In this document: piece after piece, positions 8,705 through 16,999 of the stretch
Position numbering within the stretch: the stretch's first letter is position 1
Layout of the letters: each line of letters opens with the position of its first letter
Assembly: GCF_036057275.1 (NCBI RefSeq)
Contig: NZ_CP107945.1
Location: forward strand, 1,488,001-1,552,000
Direction of reading: 5' to 3'
Source of the DNA: Streptomyces sp. NBC_00390
GTDB lineage: Bacteria; Actinomycetota; Actinomycetes; Streptomycetales; Streptomycetaceae
DNA: 64,000 nt
Notes under the pieces: generated by a model
Databases searched by the model: none
Seen by the model: only the letters and a program-made list of their open reading frames with translations
Told to the model about the DNA's origin: nothing
Made by a program: the position numbers and the translations under genes

Positions 8705-8736
8705 GTGGGGGGATCCCGGTCCCGGGATCCCCCCAC
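8705..8736. terminator. Bidirectional terminator between DinB and PBP-like genes
   Basis: A perfect 13-bp stem (GTGGGGGGATCCC, 8705-8717, with its complement at 8724-8736) and a 6-nt loop lie between the converging stops at 8668 and 8755. Confidence 0.8.
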
Positions 8737-8754
8737 GCCTTCGCAGCGCCGCCT

Positions 8755-10161
8755 TCAGGACACGGCCGACCACACCCGCTCGGTCACGGCGACCGCAGGG
8801 CCCGCGTCGCCGGTCCCGTCGCTGCCGGGGCCGTCCACCCGTACCGCCATGGCGATCAGCCGGCCGCTCTTGTCCCGGGCGTACGACACGGACCACGCGG
8901 TCGGCTCGGAGCCGTACGATCCGGTGGGCGACGCGACCCATCCGGTCACACCCGCGGCGCCCTTTCCACCCGAGGCGTCCTCGATCACCGATTGCAGCTG
9001 TTCGGCGGTGTCTCGGCCGATGACCCGGCGCGGTGCCGCAGATGCTGCCGCGCCCTTGGGCTTCTGCAGGGTTCCGTCGCCGAGGACGACGGTGTCGACC
9101 ACCGAAGGGGCAACCGACCGACCGCCGTTGGCGATCACCGCCATGACCTCGGCCAGCTTGATCGGCGTGACCCTCACTCCGCCCGAACCGATACCGGACA
9201 GGGCGACCTCGTGGCCCTTCACATCACCTGTGGGGTAGGTGCTCTCCGCCACCCGCACCGGGACACCCCCCGCGTCGTCGTTGAAGCCGAACGCCTCGGC
9301 CGTCGCGGCGAGCCTGCTGTGGCCCAGCTCGACGGCGATGCTGGCGAAGACGTTGTCGCACGCGTGCCGGAGCGCGGTGCGGATCGAGGCGTGCGCGCAC
9401 GGGGCGCCGTCCGAGTCGAGTTCGGTCGTCGTGCCCGGCAGGGTGTAGGGCAGCGGGGCGCGCGTGGCCTCGTCGACCGACCGGTACAGCCCCTCCTCGA
9501 GCGCGGCAGCGGCCACGACGACATGGAACGTCTCGCGCGGCTCGACGGGTTTGCGCAGCGCCCGGTTGAGCATGGGCTTGTCGCCCTCGGCCCGTAGCTC
9601 CTTCCACGCCTTCTCGTCCGAGGAGGCGTACCCGCCGAAGGCGGACGGGTCGTACGAGGGCGTGCTCACCAGGGCCAGAATGCGGCCGCTCCCGGCATCG
9701 ACGGCGACTGCGGCGCCCTTGCGGCTGCCCAGAGCGTCGGCGGCGGCCGACTGCAGTTCCGGGCGGATCGTCGTGACGACATGCCCCGAAAGGCTGCCGC
9801 GCCCCTTGACGCCGGCAGACAGCACATCGTCGTAGATGGCTTCGAGGCCCGCCTGCCCGTAGGCCATCGACCGGTAGCCGGTGACGGCGGCATACAGCGG
9901 CCCCGACGCGTAGGTTCGCTGGTACGGAAGCTTTGTATGCCCCGACGGCTTCGATCCGGTGACCGGTCGGCCGGCGACGATGATGTCCCCCAGACCCTCG
10001 ACGGGACGAGGCGTATCGCCTGCCCTCCCCGACGAAGGCCCTTCACCCTTCGCGCCGTCCGCGCCGTCGGTGTCGGTCCGGGCCGAACACCCCAGGGCCA
10101 GCAAGGGAATCAGAGCCAGAACGGTGGGTAAGACGGTGCGGCGTCGGCGGGTCGGCTTCAT
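8755..10161 (-). CDS. Penicillin-binding-protein-like lipoprotein, catalytic motifs lost
   Basis: A 468-residue exported lipoprotein: MKPTRRRR, a hydrophobic stretch, then the lipobox LALGC. The body follows the transpeptidase fold of class B PBPs (AAVAVDAGSGRILALVSTPSYDP, GIGSGGVRVTPIKLAEVMAVIANGG). At the SxxK position the usual GSTFK is replaced by RETFH, the SxN motif region reads HACDN, and no KTGT motif is seen. It is therefore probably not an active acyltransferase and may serve as a structural or peptidoglycan-sensing protein. The ATG at 10161 is chosen because it starts the signal peptide directly; an in-frame ATG at 10188 with a GAGG upstream is the alternative. Confidence 0.82.
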   Translation of the reverse strand: MKPTRRRRTVLPTVLALIPLLALGCSARTDTDGADGAKGEGPSSGRAGDTPRPVEGLGDIIVAGRPVTGSKPSGHTKLPYQRTYASGPLYAAVTGYRSMAYGQAGLEAIYDDVLSAGVKGRGSLSGHVVTTIRPELQSAAADALGSRKGAAVAVDAGSGRILALVSTPSYDPSAFGGYASSDEKAWKELRAEGDKPMLNRALRKPVEPRETFHVVVAAAALEEGLYRSVDEATRAPLPYTLPGTTTELDSDGAPCAHASIRTALRHACDNVFASIAVELGHSRLAATAEAFGFNDDAGGVPVRVAESTYPTGDVKGHEVALSGIGSGGVRVTPIKLAEVMAVIANGGRSVAPSVVDTVVLGDGTLQKPKGAAASAAPRRVIGRDTAEQLQSVIEDASGGKGAAGVTGWVASPTGSYGSEPTAWSVSYARDKSGRLIAMAVRVDGPGSDGTGDAGPAVAVTERVWSAVS

Positions 10162-10501
10162 GACGATCAGCGTAGCTTTCGTCGACATCGTGGGGCGGCC
10201 TCATCTCGTCAGGACGCACTCACCGCCCCCCTTGGTCACGATGCCCCGAAGCCGTGCGCCCAGTGATGACTGCCTTGCCGTACGGAACGACCGTCCGGGC
10301 CGGATGACGGCACTGCGGCATGGGTTTTCCCGACCTCTCACATCGATGCACGGCCCCCGCCCCCCAGGGCAGGGCTCCGGTAGCGGGTGGGGCGTCGTGC
10401 GCCCGGCCCGTGCGCCGGAGCCCGGACGCCAGGTAGGTGGCCGCAGGCGTACGCTGGACTGAACGCCGTGATGCACCACGAGTGGGTGATGGAGGCGGCG
10501 C
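10162..10501. other. Intergenic region between divergent genes
   Basis: About 340 bp between the PBP-like and gltD genes, which point away from each other. It must hold both promoters. I see no convincing consensus boxes, repeats or RNA structure beyond GC-rich stretches. An AUG-proximal GGAGGCGGC precedes gltD. Confidence 0.4.
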
Positions 10502-12052
10502 ATGAGCGACCCCTTCGGCTTCATGAAAATCCCCCGTCGGCCCGTCCCGCCGCGCCCCGTCGAGGAGCGGCTGAGCGACTGGAACGAGGTCTACGCGGGT
10601 CAGATCCTGCTGCCCCTCGTGTCCGAGCAGGCCTCGCGCTGCATGGACTGCGGCATACCGTTCTGCCACAGCAGTTGCCCGCTGGGGAATCTGATCCCCG
10701 AGTGGAACGCGTACGCGATGCACGGCGACTGGCGGGCGGCGGCCGAGCGGCTGCACGCGACGAACAACTTCCCCGAGTTCACCGGAAGGCTCTGCCCGGC
10801 GCCGTGCGAGGACGGCTGCGTGCTGACGATCAACGCCGATCCGGTGACCATCAAGAACGTCGAGCAGGCCATCGCCGACCAGATCTGGGAGCGGGGGTAC
10901 GCGCCGCCCCGGCCGCCGGAGCGGCTCAGCGGGAAGACCGTCGCCGTGGTCGGCTCCGGACCGGCGGGGCTGGCGGCGGCGCAGCAGCTGACGCGTATCG
11001 GTCACACCGTCGCCGTCTACGAGCGCGACGACCGCATCGGCGGGCTGCTGCGCTACGGCATCCCCGAGTTCAAGCTGGAGAAGCGGTACCTGGAACGCCG
11101 TATCGAGCAGATGCGGCAGGAGGGCACCAAATTCCGCACCGGTGCGGACGTCGGTAGGGATCTGAACGCCGCCGAGCTCAGGAGGCGGCACGACGCGGTG
11201 GTCCTCGCCGTCGGAGCCATGGAGCGGCGGGAGCTTCCCGTGCCCGGCCGCGAGCTGGACGGCATCCATCAGGCCATGGACTACCTCACCTTTGCCAACA
11301 GGGTCCAGGAGGGAGACTATGCCGCGCCGCCCGTCACAGCAGACGGGAAACACGTGGTGATCATCGGCGGCGGGGACACCGGCTCGGACTGTCTGGGCAC
11401 CGCCCTGCGCCAGGGCGCGACCTCGGTCGTACAGATGGACATCAATCCGGAGCCGGGTGACCTGCGGCCGGACACCGAGCCCTGGCCCACGTATCCGAAG
11501 GTCTACCGGATCTCCCATGCCCATGAAGAGGCCCGGGGGCGGGAGGGCACGGATCCGAGGATCTTCTCCTCCGCCACCCTCCGTTTCGAGGCGGATCCCT
11601 CCGAGCACGTGTGCGCGCTGCACCTGACGGAGGTCGAGCCGGTCCACAGGAGGCCGCGGCCGGACACCGAGCGGGTGATTCCGGCCGAGCTGGTCCTGCT
11701 CGCTCTGGGTTTCTCGGGTCCCGAGCGGGGCAGCGGCCTGATCGAACAGCTCGGGCTCACCCTGGACGGCCGGGGGAACTTCGCCCGGGACGCCGCATTC
11801 GCCGCTCGGACGGCGCGGCAGGGAAAAGCGCAGGGGCACGATCGAGGTGCCGAGCATGGGCAGGGCATGCGGACGGGCCGTTCCCGGGCGGGCGGCGTGT
11901 TCGTCGCGGGCGACGCGGGGCGCGGCCAGTCCCTGGTGGTGTGGGCCATCGCGGAGGGACGGGCCGCGGCGGCGGCCACGGACCGTTATCTGACCGGCTT
12001 CACCGAGCTGCCGGCGCCCGTGGCCGCGACGGACCGGCCGATGATGGCGTGA
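10502..12052 (+). CDS. gltD: Glutamate synthase small-subunit-like oxidoreductase
   Basis: A 516-residue GltD homologue. The N-terminus carries cysteine clusters for [4Fe-4S] centres (RCMDCGIPFCHSSCPLGNLI and GRLCPAPCEDGCV). An FAD site VVGSGPAGLAAAQQL and an NADPH site IIGGGDTGSDCLGTALR follow, and FVAGDAGRGQSLVVWAIAEGR lies near the end. GltD normally passes electrons from NADPH to the large subunit GltB for glutamate synthesis. No gltB is adjacent, so this is an orphan copy that may serve another acceptor. A roughly 25-residue basic insertion (TARQGKAQGHDRGAEHGQGM and beyond) sits just before FVAGDAG, where typical GltD proteins have only a few residues. Confidence 0.9.
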   Translation: MSDPFGFMKIPRRPVPPRPVEERLSDWNEVYAGQILLPLVSEQASRCMDCGIPFCHSSCPLGNLIPEWNAYAMHGDWRAAAERLHATNNFPEFTGRLCPAPCEDGCVLTINADPVTIKNVEQAIADQIWERGYAPPRPPERLSGKTVAVVGSGPAGLAAAQQLTRIGHTVAVYERDDRIGGLLRYGIPEFKLEKRYLERRIEQMRQEGTKFRTGADVGRDLNAAELRRRHDAVVLAVGAMERRELPVPGRELDGIHQAMDYLTFANRVQEGDYAAPPVTADGKHVVIIGGGDTGSDCLGTALRQGATSVVQMDINPEPGDLRPDTEPWPTYPKVYRISHAHEEARGREGTDPRIFSSATLRFEADPSEHVCALHLTEVEPVHRRPRPDTERVIPAELVLLALGFSGPERGSGLIEQLGLTLDGRGNFARDAAFAARTARQGKAQGHDRGAEHGQGMRTGRSRAGGVFVAGDAGRGQSLVVWAIAEGRAAAAATDRYLTGFTELPAPVAATDRPMMA

Positions 12053-12098
12053 GGTGATCCCCCCGTGTGATCCGCTCCCCGGCTCCCTGGTCCCGGAC

Positions 12099-12505
12099 TC
12101 ACGCATCCGGCTGCGGCAGGCGCGCAGCGACGGCTTCGAGGCCCCGCCGCAGCCTCCGGAAGTAGGTCGCCCGGCTGAGGTGCAGCCGGCATGCCACCTG
12201 GTGGTGGGTGCTGGCCCGGCCGAGGTAGTACGCCTGGAGGATGGTGCCCGCCTCCGCGTCGGCGAGCTCGTCGCTGACCGCCAGTTCGAGCACGGCGTCG
12301 TGCAGCCACGCCTGGAGGTCCGGCACGGTCGGGTCGCCGGAAGCGCCGGCAGCCGGCTGTCCGCCAGTGCGCGCGGGTCGCGGATACGGCTCAGCGCCCG
12401 CGCGACCTCCGCGACCGCGTCCGCCACGGGGGCTGCGCCCACGGCCGGGTCGAGGCGGCCCAGCCACGCCGGCAGGGCCGCCGGGGTGAAGTCGTTGGTG
12501 TACAC
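12099..12505 (-). pseudogene. Frameshifted HTH protein remnant
   Basis: Two minus-strand frames together read as one protein. The first runs from about 12505 (MYTNDFTPAALPAWLGRL, then VARALSRIRDPRALADS) to about 12340. The second continues to 12099 (VPDLQAWLHDAVLELAVSDE, then YYLGRASTHHQVACRLHLS and ATYFRRLRRGLEAVAARL). The end is a sigma-4/LuxR-like helix-turn-helix. The switch of frame near 12340 suggests a frameshift, and the two halves resemble one regulator of unknown target. The N-terminal portion may also be missing. Confidence 0.5.
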
Positions 12506-12554
12506 CTCGGGGCGGCGGCCACAGCGGAAGACGTCGTCGCGGATGCTGCCGTGA

Positions 12555-12900
12555 CTTGTTGTGCTGGAAGGAACCGATGGACTGGCCGAACGCCTTACGC
12601 TCCTTGGTGTACTCGACGGTCTCCTCGAGGATCTGCGCAGCGTGCGCGACGTTGGACACCGCGGCGCCGAGGCGCTCTTGGGGCAGCCGCCCCATCATGT
12701 GGACGAAGCCCTGGTCGACCTCGCCGATCACGTGGGTGTCCTGCACCCGCACCTCGTCGAAGAACAGTTCAGCGGTGTCCGACTCGGTCTGGCCCACCTT
12801 GTCGAGCTTGCGGCCACGGGTGAAGCCCTCCATCCCGGCCTCCACGCCGAAGAGGGTGATGCCCCGCGCCTTCTTCTCCGGGCTGGTGCGGGCCGCGACG
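12555..12900 (-). pseudogene. Acyl-CoA dehydrogenase fragment
   Basis: About 115 residues match the middle of acyl-CoA dehydrogenases: VVAARTSPEKKARGITLFGV, FTRGRKLDKVGQTESDTAEL, FFDEVRV, GFVHMMGRLPQERLGAAVSN, and YTKERKAFGQSIGSFQHNK. Full-length enzymes have about 380 residues. Here the N-terminal FAD-binding part and the C-terminal catalytic helix bundle are missing, and the sequence becomes incoherent at both ends, adjoining the HTH remnant. It is a truncated, non-functional copy. Confidence 0.75.
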
Positions 12901-13148
12901 ACCGATGGGTCGACGTCGTCCACGGCCAAGGCCCGCAGGCTCTGGAAAGGGTCTGGCACGAGGTTCAGTCGGGGCGCACTGCCCCGCAATGTGATCGCCC
13001 TCGCTCCGACACGCGGATGATTGGCATGGCACGCATCTCCACGCACGCGTTCAGGTGACGCCGAGCGTTTCGCATCCCTGGGGCTTCGTTTCATCTGCCG
13101 ACGACTCGTCACCAGCACCACGGCGCACGCAACAGCGCCTGCCGGAGG
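12901..13148. other. Gene-free stretch next to pseudogenes
   Basis: About 250 bp between the acyl-CoA dehydrogenase fragment and the phosphatase gene. I see no gene, repeat or clear hairpin; its reading frames show no family similarity. Confidence 0.4.
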
Positions 13149-15578
13149 TCAGATGGGCGTGGCGGACAGCGGCTGTTCGGTCCAGACGGTCTTGCCCTCG
13201 CGCGTGTAGCGAGTTCCCCAGCGTTCGGTCATCTGGGCCACGAGGAACAGTCCGCGGCCGCCCTCGTCGTTGGTCCGGGCCCTGCGCAGATGCGGAGAGG
13301 TGTGGCTGGCGTCGCTGACTTCGCAGATGAGGCAGTTTTCACGGATGAGCCGCAGGGTCATGGGGCCGCCGGCGTACCGATATGCGTTGGTGACCAGCTC
13401 GCTGGCGATCAGCTCGGTGGTGAACGCCAGGTGTTCCAGACCCCATTCGGTGAGTTTGGCCGTCGTCAGCTGTCGGGCCAGGGCAGCGGTGGCCGGTTCC
13501 AGCGGGAGTTGCCAGGAGGCGACGTTCTGCGATGGCAGCACGAGGGTGCGAGCGACGAGCAGGGCGACGTCGTCGGTGGGATCGGCCGGCACGAGGGCGT
13601 CGACGACTGCCTGGCACGTGAGCTCCAACGGGTCCTCAGGGCGCGTGAGCACCGCGCGCAGCCGCTCCAGGCGCAGGTCGACGTCGACGTAACGTTCGCC
13701 GATGAGTCCGTTGGTGTAGAGCGTGAGCAGGCTTCCCTCGGCCAGTTCGACCTCCTCGGCCTCGAACGGCAGGCCGCCCAGGCCGAGCGGTGGTCCGGCG
13801 GGCAGGTCGAGCAGGCTGACCTGTCCGTCGGGTGTGGTCACCATCGGTGAGGGGTGGCCCGCACGCGCCGCGGAGCACCGCCGGGAGACGGGATCGTAGA
13901 CGGCGTAGAGGCAGGTGGCGCCGATCACCTGCTCACCCACGGTCCGCTCGCCGTCCTCCTCTTGTTCGGCGGCCAACAGGTTGACCAGATCGTCTAGGCG
14001 GGCGAGGACCTCGTCGGGCTCCAGGTCGAGGCTGGCCAGCGTGTGCACAGCTGTCCGCAGTCGGCCCATCGTGGCCGCGGCGTGGACGCCGTGGCCCACC
14101 ACGTCACCGACGACGAGGGCGACCCGGGCGCCGGACAGAGGGATGATGTCGAACCAGTCACCTCCCACGCCCTGGGCCGTCCTGGCCGGGAAGTACCGAG
14201 GCGCCACCTCGACGGCGGGCTGGCGCGGAACCGCCCTCGGCAGCAGGCTGCGTTGCAGGGCGAACGCGGTCTGCTGCTGCTGGGTGAAGCGCCGGGCGTT
14301 GTCGATACAGACGGCGGCGCGGGAGGCGAGTTCCTGGGCCAGCGTCAGATCATCCGTCTCGAACGGCTCGGGGCGCCGCGAACGCCACAGGCTCAACGCG
14401 CCCAGCACCAGGCCCCGTGCGGCCAGCGGCACCACGATCAGGGAGTGGACGCCCGGTTCCGGGGCGTGCCCACCCAGGTGCGGCTGCGTGGAGTGCCAGT
14501 CGGGCGGAAGAACCGGTTCGAGGACGGGCCGCCCGTCGGCCAGGCATGTGGCCTGTGGTGTGCCCGGAGCGAGCTCGACCGGCTCCGCATCCGGGTGCGG
14601 CGGACCGGGCTCCTGGGCCAGGACGCTGCGGACCGCCACCCGTGCGACAGGCCCCGCCAGGGGACGCGTCGGCTCCTCACCGCGCGTCACCGGCTGCGAC
14701 AGGTCCACCCATGCGTGGTCGGCGAGGCCGGGGACCATCACATCAGCGAGTTCCCAGGCCGTTTCGCGCACATCGAGCGTGGTCCCGATGCGCGTGCCGG
14801 CCTCGTCGAGGAGTGCGAGCCGACGCCGGGCACGATGGCGTTCGGTGACGTCCTCGACCGTCTCGGCCACTCCCAGGACCTGTCCGGCGGAATCCTCGAT
14901 CCGGAAGGCAGAGACGGTCACGATCTGCTCTCGTGTCGGATTCCGCTCCAGGCGGCCGTACTGCTCGGTGGTGAGTGATGTGCCGGTCTCCAGCACCTGG
15001 CGCACCCGGTGCCGGGCGGCCCGCGCGTCCTCCTCGACCAGCAGATCGCCGGTACGCATGCCCCGGTGCTCGGCGTCCGGGACTCCGCTGAACCGTTCGA
15101 TCGCCCGGTTGACCCGGAGAATCCTCATCTCGGGGCTGTGGACGGCGAGGCCGATGGGGCACCGTCGGAACAGCCCTTCGAGGAGGGCGCGGTCCCTCCT
15201 CCACTCGAGGACGCTCGCCGCGGGCGCACCGACAAGGACCCACTCGCGGACAAGGTCGTCACGCAGGAGTTCGCGCGCCCTGAACCCCATCTCCACGAAC
15301 TCCCCGCTGCGATGTCGCACCGCCAGTACCCCGAACCAGCCGCCGTCTCTCCTGCACGTCGCCGCGGCGTCCTTGGCCGCGGGCAGATCACGGGGATCCA
15401 GCAGGACGTCGAGCGCCGAACGGCCGATCACTTCCGTCCCCGGGTGGCCGAGCAGGCCCTCGGCCTGCCGGCTCCACGCGACCACGGTTCCCCGGTCGTC
15501 GAGCACCGCCGAGGCGGCGAGGTGCTGAGCGAACGGATCCTCCCGGCTCTCGCTGAGCGCCGTCACCCGTCTCTCCAC
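13149..15578 (-). CDS. Multidomain PP2C/SpoIIE phosphatase with PAS, GAF and ATPase domains
   Basis: An 809-residue cytoplasmic signalling protein. Rough domain order: PAS (15-120), second PAS (130-255, ending DVTERHRARRR), GAF (265-440), SpoIIE-type PP2C phosphatase (465-675, with GGDWFDIIPLSGARVALVVG, DVVGHGVHAAATMGRLR, ARAGHPSPMV and TDDVALLVARTL), and a C-terminal HATPase (690-805, ELIASELVTNAYRYAGG, GGRGLFLVAQM). This layout is a Streptomyces speciality: phosphatase and anti-sigma kinase activities in one chain, probably controlling an anti-sigma factor antagonist in response to ligands of the sensor domains. The GTG start at 15578 is uncertain; a GTG at 15566 is also possible. No partner gene is adjacent. 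Confidence 0.92.
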   Translation of the reverse strand: MERRVTALSESREDPFAQHLAASAVLDDRGTVVAWSRQAEGLLGHPGTEVIGRSALDVLLDPRDLPAAKDAAATCRRDGGWFGVLAVRHRSGEFVEMGFRARELLRDDLVREWVLVGAPAASVLEWRRDRALLEGLFRRCPIGLAVHSPEMRILRVNRAIERFSGVPDAEHRGMRTGDLLVEEDARAARHRVRQVLETGTSLTTEQYGRLERNPTREQIVTVSAFRIEDSAGQVLGVAETVEDVTERHRARRRLALLDEAGTRIGTTLDVRETAWELADVMVPGLADHAWVDLSQPVTRGEEPTRPLAGPVARVAVRSVLAQEPGPPHPDAEPVELAPGTPQATCLADGRPVLEPVLPPDWHSTQPHLGGHAPEPGVHSLIVVPLAARGLVLGALSLWRSRRPEPFETDDLTLAQELASRAAVCIDNARRFTQQQQTAFALQRSLLPRAVPRQPAVEVAPRYFPARTAQGVGGDWFDIIPLSGARVALVVGDVVGHGVHAAATMGRLRTAVHTLASLDLEPDEVLARLDDLVNLLAAEQEEDGERTVGEQVIGATCLYAVYDPVSRRCSAARAGHPSPMVTTPDGQVSLLDLPAGPPLGLGGLPFEAEEVELAEGSLLTLYTNGLIGERYVDVDLRLERLRAVLTRPEDPLELTCQAVVDALVPADPTDDVALLVARTLVLPSQNVASWQLPLEPATAALARQLTTAKLTEWGLEHLAFTTELIASELVTNAYRYAGGPMTLRLIRENCLICEVSDASHTSPHLRRARTNDEGGRGLFLVAQMTERWGTRYTREGKTVWTEQPLSATPI

Positions 15579-15859
15579 CGCCGGCCACCACCTCGTACTC
15601 GGCTACCCCTGCTCTCCCCTGGTCCTCGCACGCGGTCGGCGACCGCGTGCCTCGGTCGGGGGCGCGGTCGCCGGCCGCTTCACATGCCCTGCGAAGACCA
15701 GGTTGATGCCATGTGGGCCCATTCAACCCCGTTCGCGCCCCACGGCCCTCCTGGCCAGGTGTCACGGCGTGGCGCATACGTAGCCCTACCAGTGTGAGAC
15801 GCGGACGTCGGCAAGGGAGGGCCCGAGATGGACGTAGCCGCCCGACTGGGGAATGCACG

Positions 15860-16470
15860 TCAGGAGCCGAATGCGGCCACGAATCGCACCGGCTCGTCCA
15901 GTACGGCCTGCGCGCTCCCCAGATCGGAGGAGCGGCCGGCCAGCGTCGCCTGAGCGAGGCGGGGCGGCAGTGCCTCGGCGAACTTCAGGCCCTCCAATGC
16001 CTGTTCGTCGATCTCGGGCAGACACAGTTGCCCGGAGGCGTCCGCGACGGCCTGTTTCCAGACCTGGGGGCCTGTGTCTTCCCTCAGCCTGATCCAGCAG
16101 TCGTTGATGCGCTGTGACGGCGCGGTGAACGCACCGAGCGAGGCGGCGAGTGTGGCGTCGGCGCGGTGCCCGGCCCAGGTCCACCATCGTGCGTAACCGC
16201 CGCTACCGCGCGTGATCAGTGTTCCTCCCTGATGCACGAACTCCATGAAGTGGTCGCGTGCTTCGCCGACGGAGGCGACGGCCCGCTTGGTGAGTCTCAC
16301 GTCCGGGTCGGTTCCGAGCAGCACCTCCCGCACCGCCCGGGTCAGTTCGAACGAGGTTGCCCGCGCGAAGCTGAAGCCTCTCCACTTGGCCTCACCGCCG
16401 CTGTCCGTCGGCTCCACGTAGTAGCGCTTGCGGTGCCAGTCGATGTAGGTGACCAGCCAGCCGGCACCGC
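15860..16470 (-). pseudogene. C-terminal remnant of a DEAD/DEAH-box (Lhr-like) helicase
   Basis: About 200 residues resemble the C-terminal domain of large streptomycete helicases: WHRKRYYVEPTDSGGEAKWR, LTRAVREVLLGTDPDVRLTK, GYARWWTWAGHRADATLAAS, ALEGLKFAEALPPRLAQATL and LDEPVRFVAAFGS at the end. The helicase core (Walker A, DEAD, motif VI) is absent. Upstream of about 16470 the frame stays open but becomes unlike any protein I know. It is a 5'-truncated gene. The family call rests on memory of the C-terminal motifs. Confidence 0.6.
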
Positions 16471-16999
16471 CGAATGACCCTGGCCATGGCCGCCCGCGCC
16501 TGCCGAACCTGTGCGCCCGCCAACTCGATGCGGAGAAAGCAGAAACGGATCCTCCCAGCTCATCCACCTCAGCCGCGCTGAGACCAGACGCCTGCTCACC
16601 CGCCTCACGGACGGGATCAATACCCGCCAGAAGGTAATGCCGGTCATCGCATCCGCTTCGTACGCCAAGCTGAGACCTGACACCACTCGCGTCTCGCGCC
16701 GGCCGGTCAGTGAGCCGGGACGAGGCACCTTTGACGGGATCAACACTCGGTAAGTAGTTGCAGTTCTTTGCCTGTTGGCGGCTCGCGTGTTTTCTTCGCG
16801 AGGTTTTTACCGAACTGTCAACTCGCGGCACACAACCCCGACCAAACCGTGTTGATCATCACGTCCCCATTGGGCCGATTAACCAGTTGGTCGGCTTTAT
16901 CCGGTGGCCCGGGCGACGTTGACCACATAGGAATACCTTGCGGCGGCATCGAGTGCGTGCCGCCATTCACAAACCGACCGACCAACCCGCTCATGGAAT
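16471..16999. other. Gene-free region upstream of the secreted nuclease gene
   Basis: About 530 bp of lower-GC sequence with no convincing gene. It contains a direct repeat GACGGGATCAA at 16610-16620 and 16733-16743. The part nearest 17000 is clearly richer in A and T than the genes around it and probably holds the promoter of the toxin-like gene. Confidence 0.45.

Noticed and set aside
16610..16743. The GACGGGATCAA pair as ends of an insertion sequence
   Set aside because: It is a short direct repeat with no transposase frame and no inverted ends between the copies.
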